From contig JALIZF010001788.1 in the NCBI GenBank assembly GCA_029948255.1, positions 319,501-383,500 of the forward strand: a stretch of 64,000 nucleotides of DNA, written 5' to 3'. A program made the position numbers and the translations under genes. Position 1 is the first letter of the stretch, and each line of letters starts with the position of its first letter. The notes under the pieces are model-generated. The model made no database searches. It was not told the origin of the DNA and saw only the letters and a program-made list of their open reading frames with translations. Origin of the DNA: Telmatactis stephensoni. Its lineage: Eukaryota > Cnidaria > Anthozoa > Actiniaria > Isophelliidae. This document shows, piece by piece, positions 33,641-44,973 of the stretch.

Positions 33641-35112
33641 CGAGACGACAAACTGTACTTGACTAAAACCAGCAATGATTAACCTGATTTGTAAACAGCA
33701 CTGTTGTGGTTATTACGGCAACAAAATAATTAAGGCATTGTTGTATTATTTATCAGCTTGCTTTATGTTTTCACTAACTATCTAAAGGTAGTGTTACAAG
33801 GTGGCTTAAGAGTCTCTTGATAGGATTCAAATTCAATTAAAATCATTATCTCGCTGCAAAGAAACTTGATTTTAATACCTGGTAGAGTTTACATTTCTGC
33901 TATGACGGCAAGAGGTCAGGGAGCTATATACCGGTGTTTATACGTTTACTATTAAGAAAAACAACAGATGTTCTTATTAATGAAATCAAGATCACCTATC
34001 GGCTTCTCTTCAGAAAAAAAAGGAGTTAGACTGAATTTTATTTTATTGAATCCTTTATTATAAAATTCTAAAGACTATGATTCAAGAGTAAATTGAACAT
34101 CATTTTGAAGTTGAAAATCGTTTTGCAAATTGTTTACAATTTGAAAACTTTTCAGGCCGTTAGTTACAAGGTTTGAGAGACTTTGTCAGGTGTGTGACGT
34201 TATGTTATTTGCATTTTAGTTATGGAGGCGAAGCCTATACTCACCCAAGCATGTGGAGCAGTAAATTCAACTATTGGCCGTAAGGGCCAAATTGCTTTGG
34301 AAATACACCCAAATTTCAACCTCTCAATGATATTACTTTTTTTGACTCGAAAAAAAATGAAAATACACACAGACCATCTTCAATGTATCTGTTTTGATTT
34401 CCAGGGTGTGGAACAAGAAAGAGTTTTGTATTTAAGACAAGATTCACTGTTGAATAATGCCATGTTCGATATTGCACTTAAAATACGGTCAAAATGTCTA
34501 ATATTCATGGTCCCAGTGATATTACTTTTACCTGACTTTTCGAAAAAAATAATAACAGGATATTATTCTCTAGGTTATAAACTAAAATTTCCAGGGTGTG
34601 GAACTAGAAAAATCTGGATGCTTGATCACCAAAAAAAATACCCAAAGTTCAGATTTTCTCTATTTTCTTAGCAAATCTAATGGAGTTAATTAAGCGAATC
34701 TCATTAAAAGTTTGAATTTCGCGAGTTTCAATGTCCCGAATGTGTCCGCCCTTTCTACGCGATGCATGACTTTTAGTCGATTCTGCAAGTATCGTAGTTA
34801 ATCTTGACTTGTAGTCGGTTCTGCAAGTATCGTACTTACATCACGACTGTGAGTTGTCCCTGCAAGTGTCACTATTCTGTAAAATATGATAGTAGGTGTT
34901 CATTAGAAGCTCTTGACTTGTAATGTCAAACTCAGTATTGGTTCTTTTACTTTGTTCCGATTCTTAGAAATGGACGTGAAATGCAAGTGTTCCTCCCAAA
35001 GGGAACGATAGTCAGCGAAAAATACGCGCTTATAGGAATACTTTGAATTGGTAAGACAAGTTTATTTGAAAATCCTTAGGTTCACTTCATTCTCTCGATA
35101 AAATGACCAAAA
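33641..35112. other. No convincing gene
   Basis: A 149-codon + strand frame (34222-34671) is AT-rich and internally repetitive (CCAGGGTGTGGAAC at 34404 and 34592). The motif TTCTGCAAGTATCGTA is repeated at 34780 and 34820. Confidence 0.4.
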
Positions 35113-36140
35113 TCACTTAAAAATTTGAAAGTCCTTGACATCGAAAAACGCGAAGTGAAAAAAAGGAACAGTGATCTTAGGGTAATGGTCACTGCTATGA
35201 TAATCTCCATCATCAGCATCCACAACTTTATTATCATCATCATTTATATCATTATAATCTCCATCGCTATCATCGTCATCATACAATGTGTAGCTTTCAT
35301 CTCCAGTTGTATCACTCTCACCATCACTACAATTATTTTCTAAATCTGTAGAAGCATCTGAACCATCTAAATCAAATTCAAAAACACGTGGAACCATTTA
35401 ATTTTCAAATAGTTTTTGGTTAGAATACAGCTTACAGTGTACATATCCATTGCTTTGAGGCTTGATGCAATGGAATCTTGAAATTCCTGGAAGAGCAACT
35501 GCTTCTTTGAAGCATTTGGCTAGAACAAGTTTAGCAGACTTATCTTCTATTTCTTTCTTTTGTATGAGCAAGACAGCCACAGATGATTTAACATACTGAC
35601 AACAACAGGAGCTTTTCTTGTAGACACAGCATTCCAAACAAGATGGTTCACTTTTCCACCAATACCATCTACTGCCCCTTTGCCATGTGATGTTGCAAAG
35701 TAGTTCCATTGGACATGGACAATCTTGTCAAGTGCAGGAAGAACACTCACAATGTATTTATTTTTAAATTGTGAGCTGGGACTATCAGAAAAATATGCAG
35801 TTGTGACATCTGGATGCATCTGCTTCACAAATATATTAAGAACTGTATACATAAACACTGTAACAGCTGTCTTATCATGGGCCATTTCATTGGACACATC
35901 AACATGTGACTCACAGGTAATATTGGACTCCTTTGTCCAGACAGGAACTGTGAACAATGTGATCTGCTCCTGATTCTAGTTGGCTGCCTGGATTTCATCT
36001 TGGTGTCTGCAGTTATCTGCAATGTCAACTTGCACAACAACCTTTCAAAGTAGATTGATTGCTGTCTCTTGATAAAGACATGCTTAAGAATGGTGGAAGC
36101 TTTGAATTTAAAGATGAAAATCACATCTCCATATTCCATG
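35113..36140 (-). pseudogene. Decayed protein of the PSSQFKN / ATSHGKG family
   Basis: On the minus strand: KVDIADNCRHQDEIQAA, a TAG where Trp is expected (about 35977), then SDSPSSQFKNKYI, WNYFATSHGKGAVDGIGGKV, a frameshift near 35550, KLVLAKCFKEAVALPGISRF, a stop at 35398, and an acidic tail (DGESDTTGDESYTLYDDDD). The spaced D(F/I)A(E/D)N, DxPSSQFKN and GKGxVDGxGG blocks suggest an RNase H-like DDE fold. From memory such proteins are multicopy and uncharacterised in cnidarians and other invertebrates. At least three lesions; not functional. Confidence 0.5.
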
Positions 36141-36444
36141 TAGTTTCAGGAAAGTTTAATATCATGATACCCAACGTGTCTTTAAATGACACATAATATC
36201 TCATACAGAATCATTGCACAAATTTGCAATGGCAGAAGTACCCCTCATTCCATTTCCCGAATTACACGTTAAGTGTTTGGCCAAAACATCGGTGAACAAC
36301 AAAGTGCTATTTTCTGTGTAACAAAACATTTATTGTGAATAAAAAACCTATGGGTTACAATTTGAAGATATAGCTCCAGTAAAAATTCTATCAAAAAGAT
36401 TCATATTAAAATTGTTCTTAGTTGCTGTTCACATCGTAAATGTT

Positions 36445-36720
36445 CTAAAAATCATCTTCATCCTGAGCATCTTCATGATGACTGCATAATCTTTTCCATT
36501 TCAATCTATTTTCGAATTCCTTACTCAGGGATTGTTTTGACCCCTTGTTATTTCTTCCTCAGTTTTGTTTTTTCTTTGGCTTCTTGGCCTTTTGTGAGAT
36601 GGATAGCTCTTGCTCACTGTGATCACAGATGGCAGAGGTTTCCTCATGACCTTCATCATCACTTCTACTAAGCAGACTTTCAACTTGCTGGCTTTTCAAA
36701 GCCCAGGCAGGGCAGGAAGA
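36445..36720 (-). pseudogene. Coding-like terminal exon with one nonsense codon
   Basis: Open on the minus strand: ALKSQQVESLLSRSDDEGHE, SAICDHSEQELSISQKAKKP, a TGA, then in the same frame SLSKEFENRLKWKRLCSHHE and DAQDEDDF before TAG. Basic then acidic; tail-like. It may belong to the ATSHGKG-family gene just left or to another transposase. Family unknown. Confidence 0.35.
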
Positions 36721-37234
36721 TGGTGCTCTTCATTCACTTGAGGGCCCCATGATGTGTGGGGTCTTAGGAGGCTGCTTCTCTTTCCTTCAACCTTTTTTTG
36801 GAGTCTTTTTACGAGGTTGTTTAGTACATCGCTTCACCATGTTGGAGTCCTAACAATCCATGACCCTCTACTTTCTCCTTCACCTTCTCATCGCTCATCA
36901 ACATTGGATCAATTGTTGTCCATTGTCATAGCCCCGCCTCAGTTCAGACTTTTGATCTGTTGAAGTGGAGCTATAAATAAATAAAATATAAGTTAGTGTT
37001 CAAACAAATAAAATATATTTATGCTATACCTCTGCTGAGTATAAAATGTTAATGGGAAGTTATGCCCTGCTTTGCTGTCTGAACTAGCTCTGTTTGATGG
37101 GACACAACAAAACACCACACATTTTTTGGCTAAAAATTTGGCTATGTGAAAAATACACATAGCCACTTTATTTTCAATAAAAGTTCAGATATATGGTCAA
37201 CATGACCTTCATATTACAAAACAGGTGTACCCCA

Positions 37235-37589
37235 TCAAAGGTGAGGGCTTCCATTAAACATGGAAGCAACATAACAAGATTCTAAAACACTGGTACTAAT
37301 AGTGATCATCTGGTTAATAATTGGCAGAGATATGGGCAACCGATTGTCAAAATGTCGGCCCACCTTTGAAAAGCCCTTGAGCATTTCAGTAATATAAAAA
37401 AACTTTAGTTGGGTCAGAACATCCAGCCAGTCGGTGAGAATAACCCAATGCCGAAATATACGTATTGACCGTAGAAGCTGCATAGCCAGCTTGGTACAAA
37501 TAAGCAATAAAAAGTGCAAGAGTTGATGTGGGAATGGGAAATGAATTTACAGTCTGACCGAAAATTTCCAGCAAAAACCTGTCATACAA
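37235..37589 (-). pseudogene. Tyrosine recombinase N-terminal (SAM-like) domain of the DIRS element
   Basis: FPIPTSTLALFIAYLYQAGY, STVNTYISALGYSHRL, then after a one-base frameshift (about 37400) EMLKGFSKVGRHFDNRLPIS and ISTSVLESCYVASMFNG. It matches the DNA-binding core-binding domain of YR retroelements. The catalytic domain should follow and does not; the sequence runs into unrelated AT-rich DNA, so integration function is lost. Confidence 0.75.
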
Positions 37590-37638
37590 CTTCCATGCTC
37601 GCTGATATGTGGGAATGGATGACGGCTGTAGACTAGAG

Positions 37639-39210
37639 CTAATAAAGGTGCTTCACTACATCTGCCAATTTTGCGGTAGTAGGTGTTGTGGCACAGCTGT
37701 TGGCAATGGATGCACACTGTCGAGCGCCAGACTTTTGAAGCGGTGTATCTGTAAACGACAAAGAGTCTGCCAAACTATTCCTAATACCTGAAACATGGCG
37801 TGCCCGAAACAAGATATTATGTTCAAGGCAAGTAAGCACTAATCTCCGTACGAAACACATAAGAACCTTGTCTCGGCACGAGGACTTGTTAATGACGTGC
37901 ACCAAAGCCTCATTGTCAGTGAAAAATAGGATTCTTTGGTTACGCATGTAGTGACCCCATAACAACACACTCAAAACTATTGGATAAAATTCCAAAACTG
38001 CAATACTATAGGATTTCCAGGACTCAGGCCATTCCCCATAACACCAGAGAGCTCCAAAAACTGCTCCAAACCCCTTTGACCCCGCAGCATCAGTATACAG
38101 TTGCAAATGGGTAGATGTCAGCCATTCATCATGCAAAAAGAATGACACACCATTGAAACCCTGAAAGAAAGTGAGCCATGTTTGCATGTCCAACTTGACT
38201 GCCTGAGTCAATCTTATTCGATGCGCTGGATGAGTGACACCAATGGTCAAATCAATTATCCGACGCAGAAAAGCACGCCCTGGTAAAATGACTGGACAAG
38301 TAAAATTTAACAACCCAGTAAGGGACTGTAGTTCACGTAAAGTGGCCTTTTTGTGTTTGAGAAATTCACGCAAGAGTGCAACACATCGTAGTACTTTGTC
38401 CTCAGGCAGCCTCCCCTCCAAGCGAACTGCATCAAGCTCAATTCCTGCAAAGGAAAACACCTGATTTGGACCGAGGGTTTTATCTGGTGCCATGGGGATA
38501 CCAAGATATGCACACATTTCTAAAAAAACAGTTCAGCTGAAGTTGACTAAGTTGTTGCGATGGAGCCACGATAAAAAAATCATCTAAAAGATGCAAAATG
38601 TATGGTATCTGCAATTTTTTACAAGCAATCCATTCAATGGATGAGCTAAAAGCTTCTAAAGTTTTACACGTGCTGGCACATCCCATTGGCATACACTTAT
38701 TATAGAAATACTGATTTTGCCAACACATTCCCAACAGATGATAGTCATTTGGAGAGATGGGAATAATCCGAAAAGCACTTTTAATGTCAGTTTTAGCCAA
38801 AAAAAACTACCCCTCCCTGATTTTTTGATCAAAGAAATGGCATCATCGATTCTGGCATAAGTGACACGACTATCCTCTGTTGAAATTCCATCGTTAACTG
38901 ATAACCCTTGAGGGTATGAAAGATGTTGTATCAGGCGAAACTCACCAGGAACTTTCTTTGGCACAACCCCTAAAGGTGAAACTCGAAAATTTGGAAAAGG
39001 TGCCTGTAAGAATGGACCTGCTATACGCCCAGCTTGAACTTCTTTAGCTAAATAATGATCCACCACTTCTGGATGCTGATTGGCAGATATCAAATTTGCA
39101 GCCCGTGTAGAATAATTGGGACCATGGAAAGCAATCAAAAAACCTTTTGAAAAACCCTGAATAAGAAACTGTATTTGGCATACAGAGTAACCATCCAAAA
39201 GTGGTGCTAG
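37639..39210 (-). pseudogene. DIRS reverse transcriptase and RNase H
   Basis: RT blocks: VPKKVPGEFRLIQHLSYPQG, a frameshift at an A8 run (38799), KTDIKSAFRIIPISPNDYHL (motif A), PMGCASTCKTLEAFS (B), LHLLDDFFIVAPS (C, LLDD), a frameshift at an A7 run (38521), then FSFAGIELDAVRLEG. RNase H follows: LYTDAAGSKGFGAVF, AVLEFYPIVLSVLLWG and FFTDNEALVHVINKS, ending ARHVSGIRNSLADSLS. Both frameshifts lie in A/T homopolymers, so sequencing error cannot be excluded. Confidence 0.85.
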
Positions 39211-41357
39211 CCTATCTAGCTTGACTGGTGTTGGCAGTGCGAGATTGGGCTGCAGAAGGCTGGGTGTTTGAGGAAGAGTTGTCTGAGCGATGAAAATTAC
39301 ACTTTGTTGCCACATGACACTTATAACACTCATGATTATATGCACAACCTGCACATGACATACCCTTATTATACTTGCGGCAGTAGCCAAAAGGAATCCA
39401 ACCAGCAAAGCGTTCCCCTGAACTAGTACTTTTAACTGGTTTGACACTGCTTTGAAAATCCTGAGATCTTATCCAAAGTTTCCAGTGAACTGCACCCCAG
39501 GGCATGTCGGCTGGGTTCTGTTGCCTCATATACCGAAAATTAGTATCATAATAACGCCAACTACCACCTCTCACAGCCAAATCTCTTACCACCTCACCAT
39601 ACTTCATCAATGCAGGGGCCTCCGAGGGGTATTTGGAAGTGTAGACCCCAACAAAAATTCGGAAGGCAGTGATCCATGCATCAATAGTGACTATGGGCTT
39701 TACCTTGTTAGCCGGTTCCAAACATGGAATGGAAATTTTATTTAACCACAGTATGTTACAATTCAGTCAATAAGCTAAAATATATAATCTACAAATGTTA
39801 AAACTATTATTTATCTACAAATATAAAATATATATATGCTCTAGTTACTGTTTTACATGTAGGCCATGGGAGTTAATCAAACTCGTTTTCAATGTTTTTC
39901 TTAAATTGGGAAATGGTTTTTGCCTTTTTTAAAGAAGAAGAAAGACCGTTCCACAGTTTAGCACCACTGTAACTAAAGCATTTTTTTAAATACTCCGTAC
40001 GTGGCTTCTGCAGCACAAGTGCGCTTTCCTGATTTTGTAAGTTGTGCTGGGTTTTTCTCTTTTCAAAGAGATTCTGTATATTATCAGGAACAAGTTTGCT
40101 CATCGTTTTAAACATTAAAGTCTTTTGTTTTTCCCGATGAGTAGCAAGCTTGTCCCAACCCAGTTCACTTAGTAAGTTGCTAGATCGTGCCTCATAGCCA
40201 GTCTTTGTGATTACTCTGGTTGCGCGATTCTGAAGTTTTTGCAGCTTGTCACTTAATTCTTGGCCTAATCCACTCCATACCGTACTGCAGTAGTCGAAGT
40301 GAGGCAGAATTAGCGATTTGTATATAAGTATAGCTGTGTCGATTGATATAAACGGTTGAACACGTTTCAAGGCACCTATACAAGAAGAAACCTTTTTGAT
40401 AATGTTGTTAACGTGGACCGACCAGTTGAGGTTTTTATCAACCGTCACGCCAAGTGACTTCGCATGTTCAACTTTTTCTATTTCGTAATTGTTGATCATT
40501 ACCTTTAGGGGGTAATCATCATGAGCAGTAAATTTCTGTCTCGATCCCATAACCATAAATTCAGTTTTTGCAACGTTGAGACTCAATCTATTGCTAACTA
40601 ACCATTTTTCGATATTTTCCAATTCCTTGTTGAGCAGAGGCTCCAGACCAGGAATGTCTTGACTATGCACACTGATATTTGTGTCGTCAGCAAACATCCT
40701 GGCTGAGCCTGAGCTCATAAAGTAGGCAAGCCAGGGGTTGCACCAGAGCTTGTATTAGCAAGGCTCAATTGGAAACGATGCTCAGGTGGAGATGTACTCA
40801 GCAAATGGCCAAACTCGAAATACTCATTTGCCCAAATTTTTGCCTTCAATTTTGGAGGAACCCTCGCATCAATAGCTACAGACATAGATGAAAATACATT
40901 CCCTGGCTTGCTGGTTTGGGGTACCACATCCCCAATCCCCATGGACTCACCTGTTACAGTTTGAAGTACACATGCCACCGACCCCTGTACAATGGCATCT
41001 GTACCTCCACCGGATTCGGTTCCTGACCCAGCAATAGAATTGACCAAAGGAGATTCCGATACGACATTGGGGGAAGATATCTGCAGGGCAGGCAACGTCT
41101 CCATAACATTCTTTGTAACTGCATCAGTTATCTGTTTTATGACATCATAACTCAGATGAACCATGCTGGAATTATCAGCATTAGAAACAGGAATCACTGA
41201 TGGGGCTGTGGAACTATTAGACTGAAGACCAGAACTACAATCTGCATTTGCAGCCTCCCCAGGAAAGGACTAACAATGAGGATGGTTGAGGTTGCTGAGC
41301 TCTACGTCTGGTTGGCTCCTTAGATTTAGTCATTCTACTTCTGCTAGCCCGAGGCAT
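39205..41357 (-). pseudogene. DIRS gag-like ORF interrupted by a LINE
   Basis: The N-terminal half (41357-40720) starts MPRASRSRMTKSKEPTRRRA, has a frameshift near 41275, then a Ser/Thr-rich stretch and VPPKLKAKIWANEYFEFGHL. After the LINE it resumes at about 39745 with PANKVKPIVTIDAWITAFRI, PSEAPALMKYGEVVRDLA, and a Cys cluster CRKYNKGMSCAGCAYNHECY, CHVATKC. The last part is zinc-knuckle-like and is what DIRS/Ngaro gag proteins carry. Packaging role inferred from the family. Confidence 0.7.
39750..40725 (-). mobile_element. 5'-truncated LINE inserted into DIRS gag
   Basis: One uninterrupted frame (40718-39873) starts at SSGSARMFADDTNISVH, the RT YADD-type box, and runs through LSLNVAKTEFMVMGSRQ, SLGVTVDKNLNWSVHVNNII and HFDYCSTVWSGLG, with a C-terminal FSYSGAKLWNGLSSSLKKA. 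The 5' end is cut just before the RT catalytic motif, as in typical truncated CR1/L2-like insertions. It is followed by an AT-rich 3' tail to about 39750. The open frame over 280 codons suggests a fairly recent insertion. Confidence 0.85.
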
Positions 41358-41715
41358 GATCTAGAAGTTGTCTGAAACAATGTTAGCTACCACAAAAGTG
41401 ACCATCCATTACATTAAAGCTGAATATATTATAATGAATAAGGAGAATAAATAATTATCATACAAATGTACAAAAATATCATTAATGCAATTAACCAATA
41501 GTCGATAAATATATATAAATCAATTTTAAATATAAATAACATAGAGTGAGAAATTTTTTAAACAGATTAATACATGACAGCAATCACAACAACACAGGAA
41601 ACAAAAAACAGTGACATTAAATACAACTTTACAACATGAGTGCAGTAGGGTGACTTGGCAGACATTACAACACAGTGTCGCCGGTACATTTATGCGCCAC
41701 CCTTTAATACTGCAG

Positions 41716-41905
41716 AATGAGGCCCTTGACAATATGCTGAATTATCATAGCAATATCAAAGGCAATATAATAATGTAAAATTAGGCCTATGACAATACGC
41801 TGAAGTCACATAGCAATATCAAAGGCATAATAAATAGATGTCAAATTAAGCCTATGACAATATGCTGAATTATCATAGCAATATCAAAGGCATAATTAAT
41901 CAAGA
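41716..41905. repeat. Tandem repeat, three copies of 63-66 bp
   Basis: GCC(C/T)(T/A)TGACAATA(T/C)GCTGAA begins at 41722, 41785 and 41850. Each unit then has CATAGCAATATCAAAGGCA. Confidence 0.85.
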
Positions 41906-42651
41906 TAGCAACTTGAATGACAACAATACTAATATGTATAATATACAAATTATTCAAGAGTTACGAAATATAAACAGTGTGAACTCAATGACTTATTTAC
42001 CAAGTATAGTGAGAGCTTTCAACATAGCACCTCGATAACTACGATAGTATATTATTCTGCCTCACTCATTGTCATTAATAAGGGATGGATGCGCAACTCC
42101 CACCAGAAACAGGTCTGTCAGGAAGTGCTGAAGTTGCGTCGGGGCTGAAATCAACCCTGGCTTAGACTGGGAGGGTGGGTGGGTGCCACGGCGCTGTTAG
42201 GCTACCTTGCTCAATATGCGGGAAAGAGTACCATTCCCTAACCAATGAGCATACAGCTCAACACCCCAAGGACCTAAGAACCCTAGAGGAATGCTAATAA
42301 TGACTATGATTGTGGCAGAATATACATATTCAATGACTTTCCAGAGCATTCTTATTATTTTACATCAGGAATGTCTTTGTAACAGGAAAGTCTGGAACAA
42401 AAAATTACGGAAAAGCATTTGTCAATAGTACTAACAGAGTATTTTGCCAATCCATACTGTACTGTACTGTACTGTTTCTGCATTCCAGAGTTACTTTTGT
42501 AGCTGGCACAGGACTGGAAGTCCCATAGATGATGGTCCTTGGATGATAGGCTGTGCATTCACAATGCTGTCTGATGTCCCGCACTTAAAACACTCCTGTA
42601 ATGGTGGACTTATGAATCTTGTAAATCGATGGCCGCTTTGGCTTTCTTTTG

Positions 42652-43098
42652 TCAGCATCCACAACCGCTCTTCATATATAGTCCCATGGTGGCCTTGCTA
42701 AATGATGAGCAGTAACGTTCCAGAAAAAGTCCACATGCATTGATATCTTGGCCAGGGTAAAGGATTCTCACTTGGGAGATGATGCTTTGAGGATGTCGCT
42801 TATGTGCTTCACATCCAAATGGAACTGAGGTTCCTCTTTCCTGGTACATGTAAACAGAAGGCACATGGCTCAAGGCAAATTTTAAATTCAAAACTTCAAA
42901 CGTTAGTTTTGATGTGGGCAAAGCCAGTGCTTCGTCCTCACTGATGTTGACATTTTTGTCCATCAGTGATTGCAAGTTGAAACCTCTCAGTGCTTGAAAG
43001 GCCATCTGAACGTCTGCTTCCATTTTCTTTGTTTTTGTCTGCCGTTTTTCTATTTCTTTGGGGAAGAAAAATTCCCCACACTGCCTTTTAGAGCTCAT
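42652..43098 (-). CDS. Unrecognised 149-codon ORF
   Basis: MSSKRQCGEFFFPKEIEKRQ, a basic helix (KRQTKTKKMEADVQMAFQAL), then NISEDEALALPTSKLTFEVL and PSVYMYQERGTSVPFGCEAH. Composition is coding-like and the ATG has a fair context. No homologue comes to mind. It may be a single exon of a longer gene; the last about 30 residues look less conserved in style. (ACTGT)4 lies at 42458-42478, just outside. Confidence 0.35.
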   Translation of the reverse strand: MSSKRQCGEFFFPKEIEKRQTKTKKMEADVQMAFQALRGFNLQSLMDKNVNISEDEALALPTSKLTFEVLNLKFALSHVPSVYMYQERGTSVPFGCEAHKRHPQSIISQVRILYPGQDINACGLFLERYCSSFSKATMGLYMKSGCGC

Positions 43099-43329
43099 GA
43101 TGGACGCTGTGATCTAACGCTGATGCTAAATTTGTCAAATTGCTTCAGCCTCAGTCTTTTCGCAGCCAGATGATGTTATCCTTGTCCCCAGGGCCGTCCG
43201 CATAAAAAAAAACACAAACGGCAGGAATAAAAGAAGTATTTAGTGGTGTTAAAAAAATTGTATTTGTACGTTTATAATGTTTACAATTTACAAATTTACC
43301 TTAGTGGCCTACTAGTCACAAGTTTTTTT

Positions 43330-43660
43330 TTCCCCTTCTTTAGTACGCTAGTATGGCCCACTATTTAGTGTACTTGATATTTTTCCTTTCCCCCTTAGTA
43401 CACTAGTATGCTAGTACAGCCTACTGGTTAGTGTATAGTTCATATTCACACGGAAAATGCGCGTTATAAGTAATAAATATTATTATTAGTAGTAGTAGTA
43501 GTACTACCCCGTACTCTTCGCGGTAAATAGTTCTGCATTTAATATATACACCATAATGTTAATATGGCATACTCGGCTTCGCTGTAAATGGCCTATTGCA
43601 ACATTCCTTAGTACACTAGTTTATTCTACACTTCCCTTAGTACACCAGATAGTACAGCAT
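43330..43660. repeat. Dispersed CTTAGTACACTAGT repeats
   Basis: At least five copies or near copies of TTAGTACNCTAGTA with palindromic ACTAGT cores. (AGT)n at 43484-43502. Confidence 0.5.
43441..43503 (+). repeat. LINE-type 3' tail, copy 1
   Basis: CATATTCACACGGAAAATGCGCGTTATAAGTAATAAATATT... ends in (ATT)n/(AGT)n. The same sequence lies inverted at 45518-45578, so two copies of one 3' end sit 2 kb apart. Confidence 0.55.
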
Positions 43661-44973
43661 ACCCTTTGCTGTAACTGATATTGGTATTGATAATTGTCAG
43701 AAAAACCAAGGAAACTGAACAGCAAAACAGTAAAGATGACAACAATGGATGGAAATTAGCCAAAAAAATATCGACAAAACAATCCATGAGATTTTGTACG
43801 TAAAGTGACATAGCAGCAGAGCTCGATCATTGTCAGCAAACACTGTGTTTATGATCGATTTTCGCTCAAAACCTTTTGCAAACGACCCCAAATCCTGAAC
43901 GATTCCTTAAAAATCCTAACACATTTGGTTAAAGTTTTAGTTGATGTTGTCTAAGTGGCCCCATTTTCAGTAGTCCACTGTAACAGCCACGTAACAGACA
44001 GTTGATTAATAAAGACTTGGTCGACATGTAAGAAAGAAAGGACATTGTCCAAGTTGTTTTTGAATGTGCTAAACCTTTTGGATACTGCCTCTTTCTGTTC
44101 ATATTCACCACAAACAGGTCTCCAGCCTTTGATCTGTCATGATCTGTTGTAGTGCAATAGCATCTTCTAATGCGTCATGAGCATTGAGACTTCATCCTGT
44201 TACTTCTTTGTAAATTTACTTCTAGTGCCTTAGGTTTCTGTACTGTATTTTGGGTTTTGTGCATGATCAATGTTTTTGCAACACTTCCTAAGTGTTTCTA
44301 GCTACATAGTGATTTTAGGACATGAATTTCATATGCTAGTAACTTCAGCTCAGAAGCTAAGATACTACAAATTAGCAGTGTTCACCTTGTGGTCATATCA
44401 AGTTTACTTGAGGATAACATTGGCATTTAGCTTTGATTGTCTCCATATTATATTTATAAGTGGTAATAAGCATTGGTCTTTCTTATAGCAGACGTGTCTC
44501 TTGCTGTTTTTGAAATTTTGTGGAGATTTTGGTGGTAGTTTTTGCTACAAAAGTTGGCTTTGCATCTTCTAAGGACTAAATTGGTGCTGTACATGCTGTA
44601 TGTAGTCCTTTTTGCCTTTATACTGGATTAACAGTATAGGGAAAAATTTACCTTAGATTTTTGGATGTATGACTAAATTTTCTCAAATAATCATTTCTAA
44701 ACATTGACTGATATTTGTCAAGGAGCAAGTGTGCTACTATGGGAAATTAGTGAAGAAAGCATGCCACTAGGCTAGCCATGTTCAGGGGACCTTAAATTCG
44801 AGAAAAGTGATGTTGCCAAGTTTGGAACCTGCACAGAGGTGTTTAAGGTTTTTTTTACGTTATTTTCAAAATAACGTGAAACGCCTGGCCTGAAAGTGAG
44901 TAAATACAACTTTATTGTTTCTTGATATACACTGCTGAAATCTCATCACATTAATACAACAAATAAAGCATCC

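Larger units (their letters stand above)
37235..41357 (-). mobile_element. DIRS-type (tyrosine recombinase) retroelement, broken
   Basis: Order on the minus strand: gag-like (41357-39205), reverse transcriptase plus RNase H (39205-37640), and the N-terminal part of a tyrosine recombinase (37600-37235). That order, RT-RH followed by a YR in place of an integrase, defines DIRS-like elements, which integrate through a circular DNA intermediate without target duplication. The recombinase stops before the catalytic R..HxxR..Y core. gag is split by a LINE. Terminal repeats were not resolved; 41360-42300 includes a 63-66 bp tandem array that may be part of the left terminal region. Confidence 0.8.

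Noticed and set aside
34222..34671. 149-codon + strand ORF
   Set aside because: AT-rich, internally repetitive, no domain, no splice context beyond chance; treated as non-coding.
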